NCBI RefSeq assembly: GCF_023276435.1
Contig: NZ_JALLPO010000009.1
Location: 124,001 to 188,000, forward strand
Reading direction: 5' to 3'
Source of the DNA: Sphaerisporangium perillae
GTDB lineage: Bacteria; Actinomycetota; Actinomycetes; Streptosporangiales; Streptosporangiaceae
DNA length: 64,000 nucleotides
Part shown: positions 1 through 8,601 of the stretch, in pieces
Layout of the letters: the number at the start of each line of letters is the position of its first letter
How positions within the stretch are numbered: position 1 is the first letter of the stretch
Program-made: the position numbers and the translations under genes
Notes under the pieces: model-generated
Told to the model about the DNA's origin: nothing
The model's input: the letters and a program-made list of their open reading frames with translations, nothing else
Databases searched by the model: none

Positions 1-1
1 C

Positions 2-988
2 TTCGGGTCGGCGGCCCGGCACCACCGGCTGTACAGCCCGTGGCTCGATCCGGCCAACTGCCACGCGGGCATGCTCGGCATGCGCGGCGCGATCGCCCCG
101 ACGGCCGGCCTGATGGTGGAGGCGGTCCGCCAGATCAAGGGACTCCTGCAGGACGCCGGCCTGGCCGACGCCCCGGTGGGGGTGGACATCGTCGAGCCGC
201 CGTTCCTCTTCGAGATGCAGCGGCAGGGCCTGAAGGTCGTCGACGCCCAGCAGCTGATGCTCGACGCGCGGCAGATCAAGTCCCGGGACGAGATCATGCT
301 GCTCACCCAGGCCGCCGCGATGGTGGACGGCGTCTACCAGGACGTCGTCGAGGTGCTCAAGCCCGGCATCCGGGAGAACGAGATCGTGGCGCTGGTCAAC
401 AAGCGGCTCTACGAGATGGGCTCCGACCAGGTCGAGGCGGTCAACGCGGTGAGCGGCGAGCGATGCAACCCCCACCCGCACAACTTCTCCGACCGCCTGA
501 TCCGGCCGGGCGACCAGGCCTTCTTCGACATCATCCACTCCTACAACGGCTACCGGACCTGCTACTACCGGACGTTCAGCGTGGGCAGCGCGACGGCGAG
601 CCAGCGGGACGCCTACACCAAGGCCCGGGAGTGGATGGACGCGTCGATCAGCATGATCAAGCCCGGAGTGGGCACGGACCAGGTGGCCGCCGTGTGGCCC
701 GCGGCGACCGAGTTCGGATTCGAGAACGAGATGGCGGCCTTCGGCCTCCAGTTCGGCCACGGCCTCGGGCTGGGCCTGCACGAACGGCCGATCATCTCGC
801 GGCTCAACAGCATGCGGGAGCCGATCGAGCTCCAGGCCGGCATGGTGTTCGCGCTCGAGACGTACTGCCCCGCCAGCGACGGCTTCTCGGCGGCGCGGAT
901 CGAGGAGGAGGTCGTCGTCACCCCGGACGGCGCCCGCGTCCTCACGCTGTTCCCCGCCCAGGACCTGGTCATCGCCAACCCGTACTGA
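2..988 (+). CDS. M24-family (creatinase/aminopeptidase P-like) hydrolase, 5' truncated by window edge
   Basis: The reading frame is open from the first bases and ends at TGA 986-988, so the N-terminus lies outside the window. The C-terminal pita-bread fold of family M24 is clear: FFDI (Asp codon 527-529), GHGLGLGLHE, FALET and ARIEEE supply four of the usual five metal ligands. The second metal Asp, expected 11 residues after the first, is Cys (codon 560-562, GYRTCYYRT). It may therefore be a creatinase- or ectoine-hydrolase-like enzyme rather than a dinuclear peptidase. An aldehyde dehydrogenase follows after 31 bp, probably in the same operon. In ectoine breakdown an M24 hydrolase and an aldehyde dehydrogenase also occur together, but the substrate here is not determined. 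Confidence 0.85.
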   Translation, partial: FGSAARHHRLYSPWLDPANCHAGMLGMRGAIAPTAGLMVEAVRQIKGLLQDAGLADAPVGVDIVEPPFLFEMQRQGLKVVDAQQLMLDARQIKSRDEIMLLTQAAAMVDGVYQDVVEVLKPGIRENEIVALVNKRLYEMGSDQVEAVNAVSGERCNPHPHNFSDRLIRPGDQAFFDIIHSYNGYRTCYYRTFSVGSATASQRDAYTKAREWMDASISMIKPGVGTDQVAAVWPAATEFGFENEMAAFGLQFGHGLGLGLHERPIISRLNSMREPIELQAGMVFALETYCPASDGFSAARIEEEVVVTPDGARVLTLFPAQDLVIANPY

Positions 989-1019
989 GAGCCCCCGCTA
1001 CCCGAAAGAAGGCGTTCCG

Positions 1020-2474
1020 ATGGGAGACAAGGCATTTCTCGGCGACCTGCTCACCGACCTCTACATCGGGGGCAGGGCGGTCCCGGCACAGGACGGCGGC
1101 CGCTTCGACGTGCTCGACCCCGCGACCGGGGAGGTCGTCGCCTCGGTGTCCGACGGCACCGTGCAGGACGCGATCGCCGCCGTCGACGCGGCGGAGAAGG
1201 CGTCGGCGTCGTGGGCGGCCACGGCTCCGCGCGAGCGCGCCGAGATCCTGCGGACGGCGTTCGAGCTCATGACCGAGCAGAGCGAGGACCTCGCCATGCT
1301 GATCTCCCTGGAGAACGGCAAGGCGCTGCCGGACGCGCGGGGCGAGGTGGCCTACGCCGCGGAGTTCTTCCGCTGGTACTCCGAGGAGGCCGTCCGGAGC
1401 GTCGGGGCGCTCGCCACGGCGCCCTCCGGCGCGAACCGGATCGTCGTCCTGCACCAGCCCGTCGGCATCTGCGTGCTCGTCACGCCGTGGAACTTCCCGG
1501 CCGCGATGGCGACCCGCAAGATCGGCCCGGCCCTGGCCGCCGGCTGCACGGTGATCCTCAAACCCGCGAGCGACACGCCGCTCACGGCGCTGGCGATGGC
1601 CCGGATCCTGGAGGCGGCGGGAGTGCCACCGGGGGTGGTCAACGTGCTGCCCGCGCGCCGGTCCGGCCCGGTCGTGTCGGCGATGCTGCACGACCCCCGC
1701 GTCCGCAAGCTCTCCTTCACCGGGTCCACCGAGGTCGGCCGCGTGCTGCTCCGCGAGGCGGCGGACCAGGTCATCAACACCTCGATGGAACTCGGCGGCA
1801 ACGCACCGTTCCTGGTGTTCGCCGACGCCGACCTCGACGCGGCCATCGAAGGTGCGATGATCGCGAAGATGCGCAACGCCGGGGAGGCCTGCACGGCCGC
1901 CAACCGGTTCTACGTCGAGTCCTCGATCGCCGGCGAGTTCGGCAGGCGGCTGGCCCAGCGGATGTCGACGCTGACCGTCGGCCCCGGAACCGAGGAGGGC
2001 ACCCAGGTCGGCCCGCTGGTGAACCAGGACGCGGTGGACAAGGTCGACGGCCTCGTGCGCGGCGCCGTCGAGGAGGGCGCGCAGACGGTCGTCGGCGGCT
2101 CCCGCCCGGACCGGCCGGGCTTCTACTACGACCCGACGGTGCTGGTGAACGTCCACCCCGGCTCGCCGATCCTGCGGGAGGAGATCTTCGGCCCGGTGGC
2201 CCCGATCGTCACCTTCGACGACGAGGCCGAGGCGATCCGGCTGGCGAACGACACCGAGTTCGGGCTGGTCGCCTACGTGTACACCGGCGACCTCGCCCGG
2301 GGACTGCGGGTGACCGAGAAGCTCGAGTCGGGCATGGTCGGCCTCAACCGCGGCCTGGTCAGCGACCCGGCGGCGCCGTTCGGCGGCGTGAAGCAGAGCG
2401 GCATCGGCAGAGAGGGCGGCCACGAGGGCATGCTCGACTACCTGGAGGCCAAGTACATCGCCGTCCAATGGTGA
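1020..2474 (+). CDS. NAD(P)-dependent aldehyde dehydrogenase (succinate-semialdehyde dehydrogenase-like)
   Basis: This 484-residue protein is the full length of the aldehyde dehydrogenase superfamily. It has the cofactor-binding motif TPWNFPAAM near residue 157, the catalytic Glu in MELGGN near 257 and the catalytic Cys in GEACTAANR near 291. The FxxE-type segment EEIFGPVAP lies near residue 387. ATG 1020 is preceded by GAAAGAAGG. The sequence resembles succinate-semialdehyde dehydrogenases most, but substrate choice in this family is not readable from motifs. It follows the M24 hydrolase closely, so a semialdehyde released in that pathway is the likely substrate (inference). Confidence 0.9.
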   Translation: MGDKAFLGDLLTDLYIGGRAVPAQDGGRFDVLDPATGEVVASVSDGTVQDAIAAVDAAEKASASWAATAPRERAEILRTAFELMTEQSEDLAMLISLENGKALPDARGEVAYAAEFFRWYSEEAVRSVGALATAPSGANRIVVLHQPVGICVLVTPWNFPAAMATRKIGPALAAGCTVILKPASDTPLTALAMARILEAAGVPPGVVNVLPARRSGPVVSAMLHDPRVRKLSFTGSTEVGRVLLREAADQVINTSMELGGNAPFLVFADADLDAAIEGAMIAKMRNAGEACTAANRFYVESSIAGEFGRRLAQRMSTLTVGPGTEEGTQVGPLVNQDAVDKVDGLVRGAVEEGAQTVVGGSRPDRPGFYYDPTVLVNVHPGSPILREEIFGPVAPIVTFDDEAEAIRLANDTEFGLVAYVYTGDLARGLRVTEKLESGMVGLNRGLVSDPAAPFGGVKQSGIGREGGHEGMLDYLEAKYIAVQW

Positions 2475-2781
2475 CCCATAGTGACCGCTGAGATGCCCAA
2501 GGCAAGGGCCGAGCAGTAGGCACGCTTCGCGCAATGACGCTCGGGCCGTGTCTCTTCGGGGGCAAGCCCCCGAACCCCCGGCGAGGGGACGGCCGGCCCC
2601 TCGCGCTCCCCGGCCGTCACCAGGTCGCCGAAGGTCAACCCACGGCCGGTTCACTTCCTCGCCTGGACCCACGGCTCACTGACCGTGGCCACTTACAACA
2701 GTGGGGTCATTGGCAGCGGGAATCCATGATCATCGCTACCGTCTCCCGGCCTGTCGGGTGTTGTTGTCCAGTGGATTCAGG
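2475..2781. other. intergenic region between convergent genes, no gene seen
   Basis: These 307 bases separate the convergent aldehyde dehydrogenase and response regulator. Open frames across it have no recognisable protein. It holds two GC stem-loops, listed separately, and nothing else I can support. Confidence 0.6.
2555..2604. terminator. two adjacent stem-loops, probable bidirectional terminator
   Basis: TTCGGGGG (2555-2562) pairs perfectly with CCCCCGAA (2567-2574) around CAAG. GCGAGGGG (2581-2588) pairs with CCCCTCGC (2597-2604). There is no T-tract, as is common for actinobacterial terminators. The position between two converging transcripts supports a termination role. Confidence 0.5.
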
Positions 2782-3453
2782 TCAGCCGGTGCCGCCGGGG
2801 GAGATCAAGCCGGTCTCGTACGCGACCACCACGGCTTGGACACGGTCGCGCAGGCCGAGCTTGGACAGGATGCGCGCGACGTGGGTCTTCACCGTGGCCA
2901 CGCTGAGGGTCAGCTGGTCGGCGAGTTCGGCGTTGCTCAGTCCGGTGGCGAGCAGGCGCAGCACGTCCAGTTCCCGGGGCGTCAGCTGGGAGAGATCACG
3001 GTGGAGGGTGGGCCGCACGTTGTCGCGGCGGGCGAAACGTTCGACCAGGCGGCGGGTGATGGTAGGCGCGAGCAGGGCGTCGCCGGAGCGCACCAGGCGT
3101 ACCGCGGCCACCAGGTGTTCGGGTGTGACGTCCTTGAGCAGGAACCCGCTCGCCCCCGCGGCGAGCGCGGCGTACACGTAGTGGTCGAGGTCGTAGGTGG
3201 TCAGGATCAGCACGCGGGTCTCCTCGGCGCCGCTCGCGAGGATCCGCCGGGTGGCCTCGAGGCCGTCCATCTGCGGCATGCGGATATCCATGAGCACGAC
3301 ATCGGGCCTGGTACGGCGCACCGCGGCGACGGCTTCGCCCCCGTCGGCGGCCTCGGCCGCCACTTCGATGCCGTCGGCGGCGAGAATCATGCGGAATCCC
3401 GTGCGTACCAGTGCCTGGTCGTCGGCGATGACGGCGCGCAACCGCTCGGTCAT
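2782..3453 (-). CDS. NarL/LuxR-type response regulator
   Basis: The 223-residue protein has a receiver domain (residues 5-120) with acidic pocket DD near 11-12 and phospho-acceptor Asp near 56 in VVLMDIRMP. A C-terminal LuxR helix-turn-helix (LTPRELDVLRLLATGLSN..., about 155-215) follows. ATG 3453 is chosen over an upstream in-frame ATG because GGAGG sits six bases before it and its ATGA overlaps the stop of the histidine kinase. It is thus translationally coupled to its kinase. The divergent ABC transporter operon starting at 5220 is the most likely target. Confidence 0.93.
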   Translation of the reverse strand: MTERLRAVIADDQALVRTGFRMILAADGIEVAAEAADGGEAVAAVRRTRPDVVLMDIRMPQMDGLEATRRILASGAEETRVLILTTYDLDHYVYAALAAGASGFLLKDVTPEHLVAAVRLVRSGDALLAPTITRRLVERFARRDNVRPTLHRDLSQLTPRELDVLRLLATGLSNAELADQLTLSVATVKTHVARILSKLGLRDRVQAVVVAYETGLISPGGTG

Positions 3454-4949
3454 GCGGTCCTCCACAGGAGACGGGCCCTGATCCGGAATCCGCCCCCGGC
3501 CGTCCGCCCCGCGTCCAGAGTCCCGCCGTAGACAGCGAGCCGCTCGCGCAACCCGATCAGCCCCCTGCCGCCGCCGGTCCGCGGCCCGGCGCTCCGTGCC
3601 CCGCCGGTATCGGTCACCTCGATCTCCAGCCAGTCGCCGTCATGACCGATCGTCACGGACGCGGCGGCCCCGGCCGCGTGCTTGATCGTGTTGGTGAGGG
3701 CCTCCTGCACGACGCGGTAGGCGGCGAGGTCGATCCCGGGAGGCAGCGGCCCAGGCGGCGACACCTCGACGCTCACCGGCACGCCGGCGGCACGGACCCG
3801 TTCCACCAGGGCGTCAAGCTGGTCGAGCCCGGGTTGGGGTTCGAGCCCGTCGGAAGGCCCGTCGAGACGCTCGCCGCCCGGGCCGGCGAGCAGGCCCATG
3901 ACGTTGCGCAGTTCGGCCATGGCGGCCCGGCCGCCGGACTCGATCGCGAGCAGAGCCTGCTTCGACTGTTCCGGCTCCACGTCCATGACCTTGCGGGCCG
4001 CGCCGGCCTGGATCACCATCACGCTGACATTGTGGGTCACCACATCGTGGAGCTCGGCGGCGATCCGGGAGCGCTCCTCCGCGACAGCCCTGCGCATGGC
4101 GTTTTCCTGCGCCTGCTGCAGCTCGGCGAGCCGATTCCGGCTGGCTCCCAGCTGTCGCCGCCAGAAACGGACGAAGCTCCCGAAGACGCCGACGCTTAGC
4201 ATGACGACGAACGGTCCCATCCAAATCGGCAGCGCAGGCGCGACGTCCCGGAAGGCGCCACCGGCGAGCCCGGCCGCGAGCACGAGGCCACCCATCGCCA
4301 GGAACCTGTTACGGCTGTGGGCGACGGCACCGTACGCGGCGACAGCGCAGGTCAGCACGGTGATCCAAGTGGCACCCGCGTGGGTGGCCAGCGCCGCGGC
4401 CAGCACCACCCAGAAGGTGATGAGCGGGTACTGGCGCCGCGCCGCCAGCGGCAACGCCGTCAGCGCCACCAGGAACGCGGGCGGGTCGTAGGGCAGAGGC
4501 TGGGCCGGCGCGTTGCCGGACGGGTCGCCAGAGACTGGGGATGGGCCGTTGGACAGGACGCCAGGAGGTGGTGGGGAGCCGGTCGGGGAATCAGGAACTG
4601 CCGGGAGATCAGGAACTGCGGGGAGATCAGGAACTGCAGGGAGATCAGGAACCGGCGGTCGGGGCGAGAGGGCAGGTCGGAGCCGCAAGTACTCGATCAC
4701 ATCGGGCTGATACGCGATAGGGCCGATCACTGGATATCTCGCCGATACGGCCACCGCGATGACCGTCAGGACGATCGCGACCACCACGTCGGCGGCGAGT
4801 GCTTTGCGAGACGCCCTTGGGGGTCCGTCGCCACTCAGCCCCGGCGTGCCCCGGACGCCACGCCGGTCCGGGTAGTCCTCGTCCAGCCGGCTGTCCAGGT
4901 CGAGCACATGCCGCCACCACGGCGGTCGTTCACCGGTTTCCACCGGCAC
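3450..4949 (-). CDS. membrane sensor histidine kinase (HisKA_3 / NarL-type partner)
   Basis: A protein of about 499 residues with a first membrane helix (VVVAIVLTVIAVAV), a long Pro-rich outside loop, then three or four further helices. A HisKA_3 dimerisation domain follows with phospho-acceptor His near residue 300 in AAELHDVVTHN, and an HATPase_c domain (YRVVQEALTNTIKHA, GGGRGLIGLRERL). The loop is lengthened by an 18-bp tandem repeat. The start is uncertain: GTG 4949 places the first helix about 50 residues in, whereas the open frame continues upstream to 5201 without kinase-like sequence. It signals to the overlapping response regulator. Confidence 0.88.
   Translation of the reverse strand: MPVETGERPPWWRHVLDLDSRLDEDYPDRRGVRGTPGLSGDGPPRASRKALAADVVVAIVLTVIAVAVSARYPVIGPIAYQPDVIEYLRLRPALSPRPPVPDLPAVPDLPAVPDLPAVPDSPTGSPPPPGVLSNGPSPVSGDPSGNAPAQPLPYDPPAFLVALTALPLAARRQYPLITFWVVLAAALATHAGATWITVLTCAVAAYGAVAHSRNRFLAMGGLVLAAGLAGGAFRDVAPALPIWMGPFVVMLSVGVFGSFVRFWRRQLGASRNRLAELQQAQENAMRRAVAEERSRIAAELHDVVTHNVSVMVIQAGAARKVMDVEPEQSKQALLAIESGGRAAMAELRNVMGLLAGPGGERLDGPSDGLEPQPGLDQLDALVERVRAAGVPVSVEVSPPGPLPPGIDLAAYRVVQEALTNTIKHAAGAAASVTIGHDGDWLEIEVTDTGGARSAGPRTGGGRGLIGLRERLAVYGGTLDAGRTAGGGFRIRARLLWRTA
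4591..4652. repeat. 18-bp tandem repeat inside the histidine kinase gene
   Basis: Three near-identical 18-bp units (4591-4608, 4609-4626, 4627-4644; TCAGGAACTGC followed by one variable base and GGGAGA) and a partial fourth. On the minus strand they encode repeats of the hexapeptide PDLPAV in the loop between the first two membrane helices. Being a multiple of three, the array can expand or contract without breaking the frame. Confidence 0.9.
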
Positions 4950-5219
4950 ATTGTCACGCCTGCCTGTCCGTCCCGCATCGGCCGTTATGACGGGGCTCAC
5001 GGTCTTCGGGAGTACATCGCAGGGATGACCTCGCGGCCCTTCGTTCTCAGGAGGTACGCGATCTCGATATGACGGCCGACGCGCACCGGCATGGGCAGTG
5101 CCTAGTTTCGTTCCCGCCATCCCGCCGCTCTGGAGCCGCGGTTCCGGCCCGGGCCTCGACGAAAGCATCGAGGCGCTGTTCATGACCACCTTTCGGACCA
5201 CCTCTCAGGAGGACACAGC

Positions 5220-6110
5220 GTGACCTCTGTCCTAGAAGCCCAGGCACTGGGCAGGAAGTACGGCAAGCGCTGGGCGCTGCGCGAGTGCACCATCGACATC
5301 CCGGTGGGCCACGTCGTGGGGTTGGTGGGTCCCAACGGAGCCGGCAAGACGACGCTGCTGAAGCTGGCCTGCGGTCAGCTCGAACCGAGTGCGGGCGGCG
5401 TCACCGTGCTCGGCGGCCGGCCCGGGGACACGCCCGCGCAGCTGGCCAAGGTCGGGTTCGTCGCCCAGGACACCCCCGTCTACGCGGGACTGACCATCGC
5501 CGAACACCTGCGATTAGGCGCCCGGCTCAACCCCCGCTGGGACGAGGCCATGGCACGGGAGCGCATCGCGCAGCTCGGCCTCGCCCCCGCCCAACGGGCG
5601 GGCAAGCTGTCCGGCGGCCAACGCGCCCAGCTCGCCCTCACCCTGGGCCTGGCCAAGCGGCCCGAGCTGCTGATCCTGGACGAACCGGTCGCCTCGCTCG
5701 ACCCGCTGGCCCGCCGCGAGTTCTTGCAGGGCCTGACGGAGGCTGCCGTCGCGCACAAGCTGAGCGTGCTGCTCTCCTCCCACCTGGTCTCCGACCTGGA
5801 ACGGATCTGCGACTACGTGATCGTCCTTGCCGACTCCCGCGTCCAGATGGCCGGGAAGGTCGACCAGATAATGGCCGGCCATCACCGGCTCACCGGCCCA
5901 CGCCGCGACCCCGACCGGCTCCCCGCCGACCAGCACGTCATCTCCGCCAGCCACACCGAGCGACAGAGCACGTACGTGGTCCGTACCGACACGCCGATCC
6001 ACGACCCCGCCTGGACGGTCACCCAGCTCAGCCTGGAGGACCTCGTCCTGGCCTACATGGACAAGCGCACCGCCGACAACCGGCGAGCCGCCCTGGAGGT
6101 GCAGCGATGA
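5220..6110 (+). CDS. ABC transporter ATP-binding protein
   Basis: The 296-residue ATPase has Walker A GPNGAGKTT near residue 38, signature LSGGQRAQLAL near 126 and Walker B LLILDEPVASLD near 147, followed by the switch His in LLSSH. The C-terminal extension of about 80 residues is typical of exporter ATPases of the CcmA/YhaQ type. GTG 5220 has CAGGAGGA seven bases upstream. The gene overlaps the following permease by ATGA, so the two form one transporter. It is divergent from the sensor kinase/regulator pair, the usual arrangement for a drug- or envelope-stress-responsive exporter (inference). Confidence 0.92.
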   Translation: MTSVLEAQALGRKYGKRWALRECTIDIPVGHVVGLVGPNGAGKTTLLKLACGQLEPSAGGVTVLGGRPGDTPAQLAKVGFVAQDTPVYAGLTIAEHLRLGARLNPRWDEAMARERIAQLGLAPAQRAGKLSGGQRAQLALTLGLAKRPELLILDEPVASLDPLARREFLQGLTEAAVAHKLSVLLSSHLVSDLERICDYVIVLADSRVQMAGKVDQIMAGHHRLTGPRRDPDRLPADQHVISASHTERQSTYVVRTDTPIHDPAWTVTQLSLEDLVLAYMDKRTADNRRAALEVQR

Positions 6111-7174
6111 TCTGGCTGACCTGGCGCCAGTTCCGCGGCTCGGCCACGATGATGGCCGCCGTACTCGTGGTTCTCGCCGCCGCCCTGGCCCTGACCGGCC
6201 CGAATCTGGCCTCCGACTACGCTGCCGGGATCGCCGGCTGCACCCCGGACAACACCTGCCTCGACTTCTTCGACCGGTTCTTCGGCGAGTACGACATCCC
6301 CTTCCTGGCCCTCACCCTCGTCGTGCTGATCCTGCCGGCGCTGGTCGGGCTCTTCTGGGGAGCACCGTTGATCACCCGGGAGCTGGAGGCGGGCACGCAC
6401 CTGCTGGTGTGGAACCAGAGCATCACCCGCGGCCGCTGGCTGGCGGTCAAGCTCGGGCTCACCGGCCTGGCGGCCATGGCCGCCGCCGGCGTGTGCGGCC
6501 TCGCGGTCACCTGGTGGTCCGACCCTCTGGACAAGTCGGCCGTTCCGGAAATGGCGCAGATGGCTCCCGTGGTGTTCGGCGCGCGCGGTATCGCCCCGAT
6601 GGGGTACGCGGCCTTCGCCTTCGTCCTCGGGGTGACCGTGGGCATGCTGGTGCGCCGCACGCTGCCCGCCATGGCCCTCACCCTGGCCGTCTTCGCCGCG
6701 ATCCAGCTCGCCATGCCGCTGCTCGTCCGTCCCCACCTGATGCCCCCGGTCCCCGGGACCTTCGAGCTCGGCCGGGAGAACATGGACGGCCTCGGCGCGC
6801 CGGGAGGCGGATCCCTGCAAATCTTCCTGAGGACGTCGGCCGTTCCCGGCCACGCGGGCGCCTGGGTCCTGTCCAGCAAGCTGGTCGATCCGTCCGGACG
6901 TACGATCTCCAGCGGAGATGGAAGCTCGGGACCGTCGTCGACGATCGTGCGGGCCGTCCCGGTCTCCACGACGTCGGGACCCTGCTCACTGCAGGGACTA
7001 CCCGCGGAGGGGTGCACGGCCGAGATCAACCGGCTCGGCTACCGGCAGCAGGCGACCTACCAGCCCCTTGAGCGCTTCTGGCCCTTCCAGTGGATCGAGA
7101 CCGGGATCTACGCCCTGCTCACCCTCGGCCTCGCGTGGTTCTCCTTCTGGTGGCTCCGGAGACGCCTGTCATGA
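6107..7174 (+). CDS. ABC transporter permease
   Basis: This 355-residue membrane protein has a helix at the N-terminus (TMMAAVLVVLAAALALTG), a cluster of helices in the middle (FLALTLVVLILPALVGLFWG; LTGLAAMAAAGVCGLAVTWW; TLPAMALTLAVFAAIQLAMP) and one near the C-terminus (TGIYALLTLGLAWFSFWWL). A large external segment lies between the last two. ATG 6107 overlaps the ATPase stop as ATGA, and the gene's own stop overlaps the next start in the same way. The substrate cannot be told from sequence. Confidence 0.88.
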   Translation: MIWLTWRQFRGSATMMAAVLVVLAAALALTGPNLASDYAAGIAGCTPDNTCLDFFDRFFGEYDIPFLALTLVVLILPALVGLFWGAPLITRELEAGTHLLVWNQSITRGRWLAVKLGLTGLAAMAAAGVCGLAVTWWSDPLDKSAVPEMAQMAPVVFGARGIAPMGYAAFAFVLGVTVGMLVRRTLPAMALTLAVFAAIQLAMPLLVRPHLMPPVPGTFELGRENMDGLGAPGGGSLQIFLRTSAVPGHAGAWVLSSKLVDPSGRTISSGDGSSGPSSTIVRAVPVSTTSGPCSLQGLPAEGCTAEINRLGYRQQATYQPLERFWPFQWIETGIYALLTLGLAWFSFWWLRRRLS

Positions 7175-8589
7175 CCGCCGTCAGAACCGCCGCCGCCGGG
7201 CTCGCGCTCCTGCTGGCGGCGGCCTGCACCGCGCCGACGCCGCCGCGCGGCCAGGCAGGCACAACAACTGGTACGGTCTGCGCCCCGCCCCAGGCACCCC
7301 CAGGGGCGGAGACGGCCACCACGATCGACATCATCGAGCAGGCGTACTTCTGCATCCTCGGCAACTACTACAGCGGCGCCACGCTGGACGCCCGCTCGCT
7401 GCTGACGGCTGGATTCGTCGCCCTGACCCAGGAGCTCAACCACGACGGGCGCGACGTGCCCGGGGCGACCATGCCCGCGCTGACCGGCGACCGCAAAGCC
7501 GACTGGGCCGCTTTCGAGACCACCTACCGCAAGATCACCGACCAGGCCCCCGACCTGCGCGACAAGCTGACCGCCGTCACCCTGCAGGCCATCGTGGCCG
7601 CCCTCGGCGACAACCACGCCGACTGGAAGCACCAGGACAAGCGGCCGCCCGACTACTACGACGGCGACGGCTACGGCCTGGGCCTCGAGGCGAACGTCAA
7701 CGGCCCGCAGGTGGACACCAACCCCGGCGCCGCCGTCGCCCCGCTGTTCGTCGCCACCGTGCTCGGCGGCGCGGCGCAGGCCGCTGGGCTGCGCCCCGGC
7801 GACATCATCGAAGCGATCAACGGGTCGGCGCCCTTCATCGACGGCGAGGCCACCCCCGCGATCGCCGCCCTCTACCCGAAGTATCCGGAGGCGCGGCCGG
7901 TGCGGCTGCGGCTGCTGCGGCAGAGCACCGGCCGCCGCTGGAGCGTGACGCTCAAGCCCGGCCTCTTCCAGCGCGATCTGGCCGGCCTGCAGGTGGTGCG
8001 GTCGAAGCTGCTGGACGACGACATCGCCTACGTACGGATGACCGGATTCGCCCCCGACTCCGCGAACCGGGTCCTGCGGGCGATCACCAGGCTGCGCACC
8101 GGCCGGACGCTGTCCGGCGTCGTGCTGGACCTGCGCGGCAACGGCGGCGGCAGCCCCGTGGAGGCGGCCCGGCTGCTGAGCGCGTTCGTCCACGGCAAGA
8201 ACACCGCCTACCAGTGCACCGTCGACGGCACATGCCAGGCCACGCCGACCGACGACACCGTCGAGCTGCTTCACCTGCCGCTGGTCGTGCTCACCGACCG
8301 CGACTGCGCCTCGGCCTGCGAGCACTTCAGCGCCGCGGTCAAGGACCTGCGCATCGGCCGGCTTGCCGGCACCAGGACCGCCGGCGTGATCTCCGGCCCG
8401 GCGCAGGGGTACCTGCTCGCCAACAACACCCTCCTGAGCTTCCCCGCCAGACACCACCTCGGGCCCAACCGCGAGGTGATCGACCGGATCGGCGTGCCGC
8501 CCGACCACTACGTGCCCCTGACCCCGAAGGACGCGGCCGCCGGACGCGACCCCGCCCTGGCCAAGGCACTGACCTTGCTGCACGCGTGA
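7171..8589 (+). CDS. secreted S41-family (C-terminal processing/tricorn-like) protease, lipoprotein
   Basis: The 472-residue protein starts with a lipoprotein signal (LALLLAAACTA, lipobox Cys near residue 21). A PDZ-like segment covers about residues 165-260 (AAGLRPGDIIEAINGS) and an S41 catalytic domain follows. LDLRGNGGGSP and the Ser-containing CASACEHFSAAVKDL are the family's core motifs. ATG 7171 overlaps the permease stop (ATGA), so it is translated with the ABC exporter. It probably acts on peptides or misfolded proteins at the outer face of the membrane. The pairing with an exporter suggests processing of an exported product or envelope maintenance. Confidence 0.88.
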   Translation: MTAVRTAAAGLALLLAAACTAPTPPRGQAGTTTGTVCAPPQAPPGAETATTIDIIEQAYFCILGNYYSGATLDARSLLTAGFVALTQELNHDGRDVPGATMPALTGDRKADWAAFETTYRKITDQAPDLRDKLTAVTLQAIVAALGDNHADWKHQDKRPPDYYDGDGYGLGLEANVNGPQVDTNPGAAVAPLFVATVLGGAAQAAGLRPGDIIEAINGSAPFIDGEATPAIAALYPKYPEARPVRLRLLRQSTGRRWSVTLKPGLFQRDLAGLQVVRSKLLDDDIAYVRMTGFAPDSANRVLRAITRLRTGRTLSGVVLDLRGNGGGSPVEAARLLSAFVHGKNTAYQCTVDGTCQATPTDDTVELLHLPLVVLTDRDCASACEHFSAAVKDLRIGRLAGTRTAGVISGPAQGYLLANNTLLSFPARHHLGPNREVIDRIGVPPDHYVPLTPKDAAAGRDPALAKALTLLHA

Positions 8590-8601
8590 AGGGATCTCGC
8601 C

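Noticed and set aside
2-988. DMSP lyase DddP as identity for the M24 protein
   Set aside because: DddP belongs to M24, but the motif regions seen here do not resemble what I recall of DddP. Only the general M24 assignment is kept.
4950-5201. N-terminal extension of the histidine kinase up to 5201
   Set aside because: The extra residues have no domain or signal character and would run through the promoter region shared with the divergent ABC operon. GTG 4949 gives a normal-length kinase.
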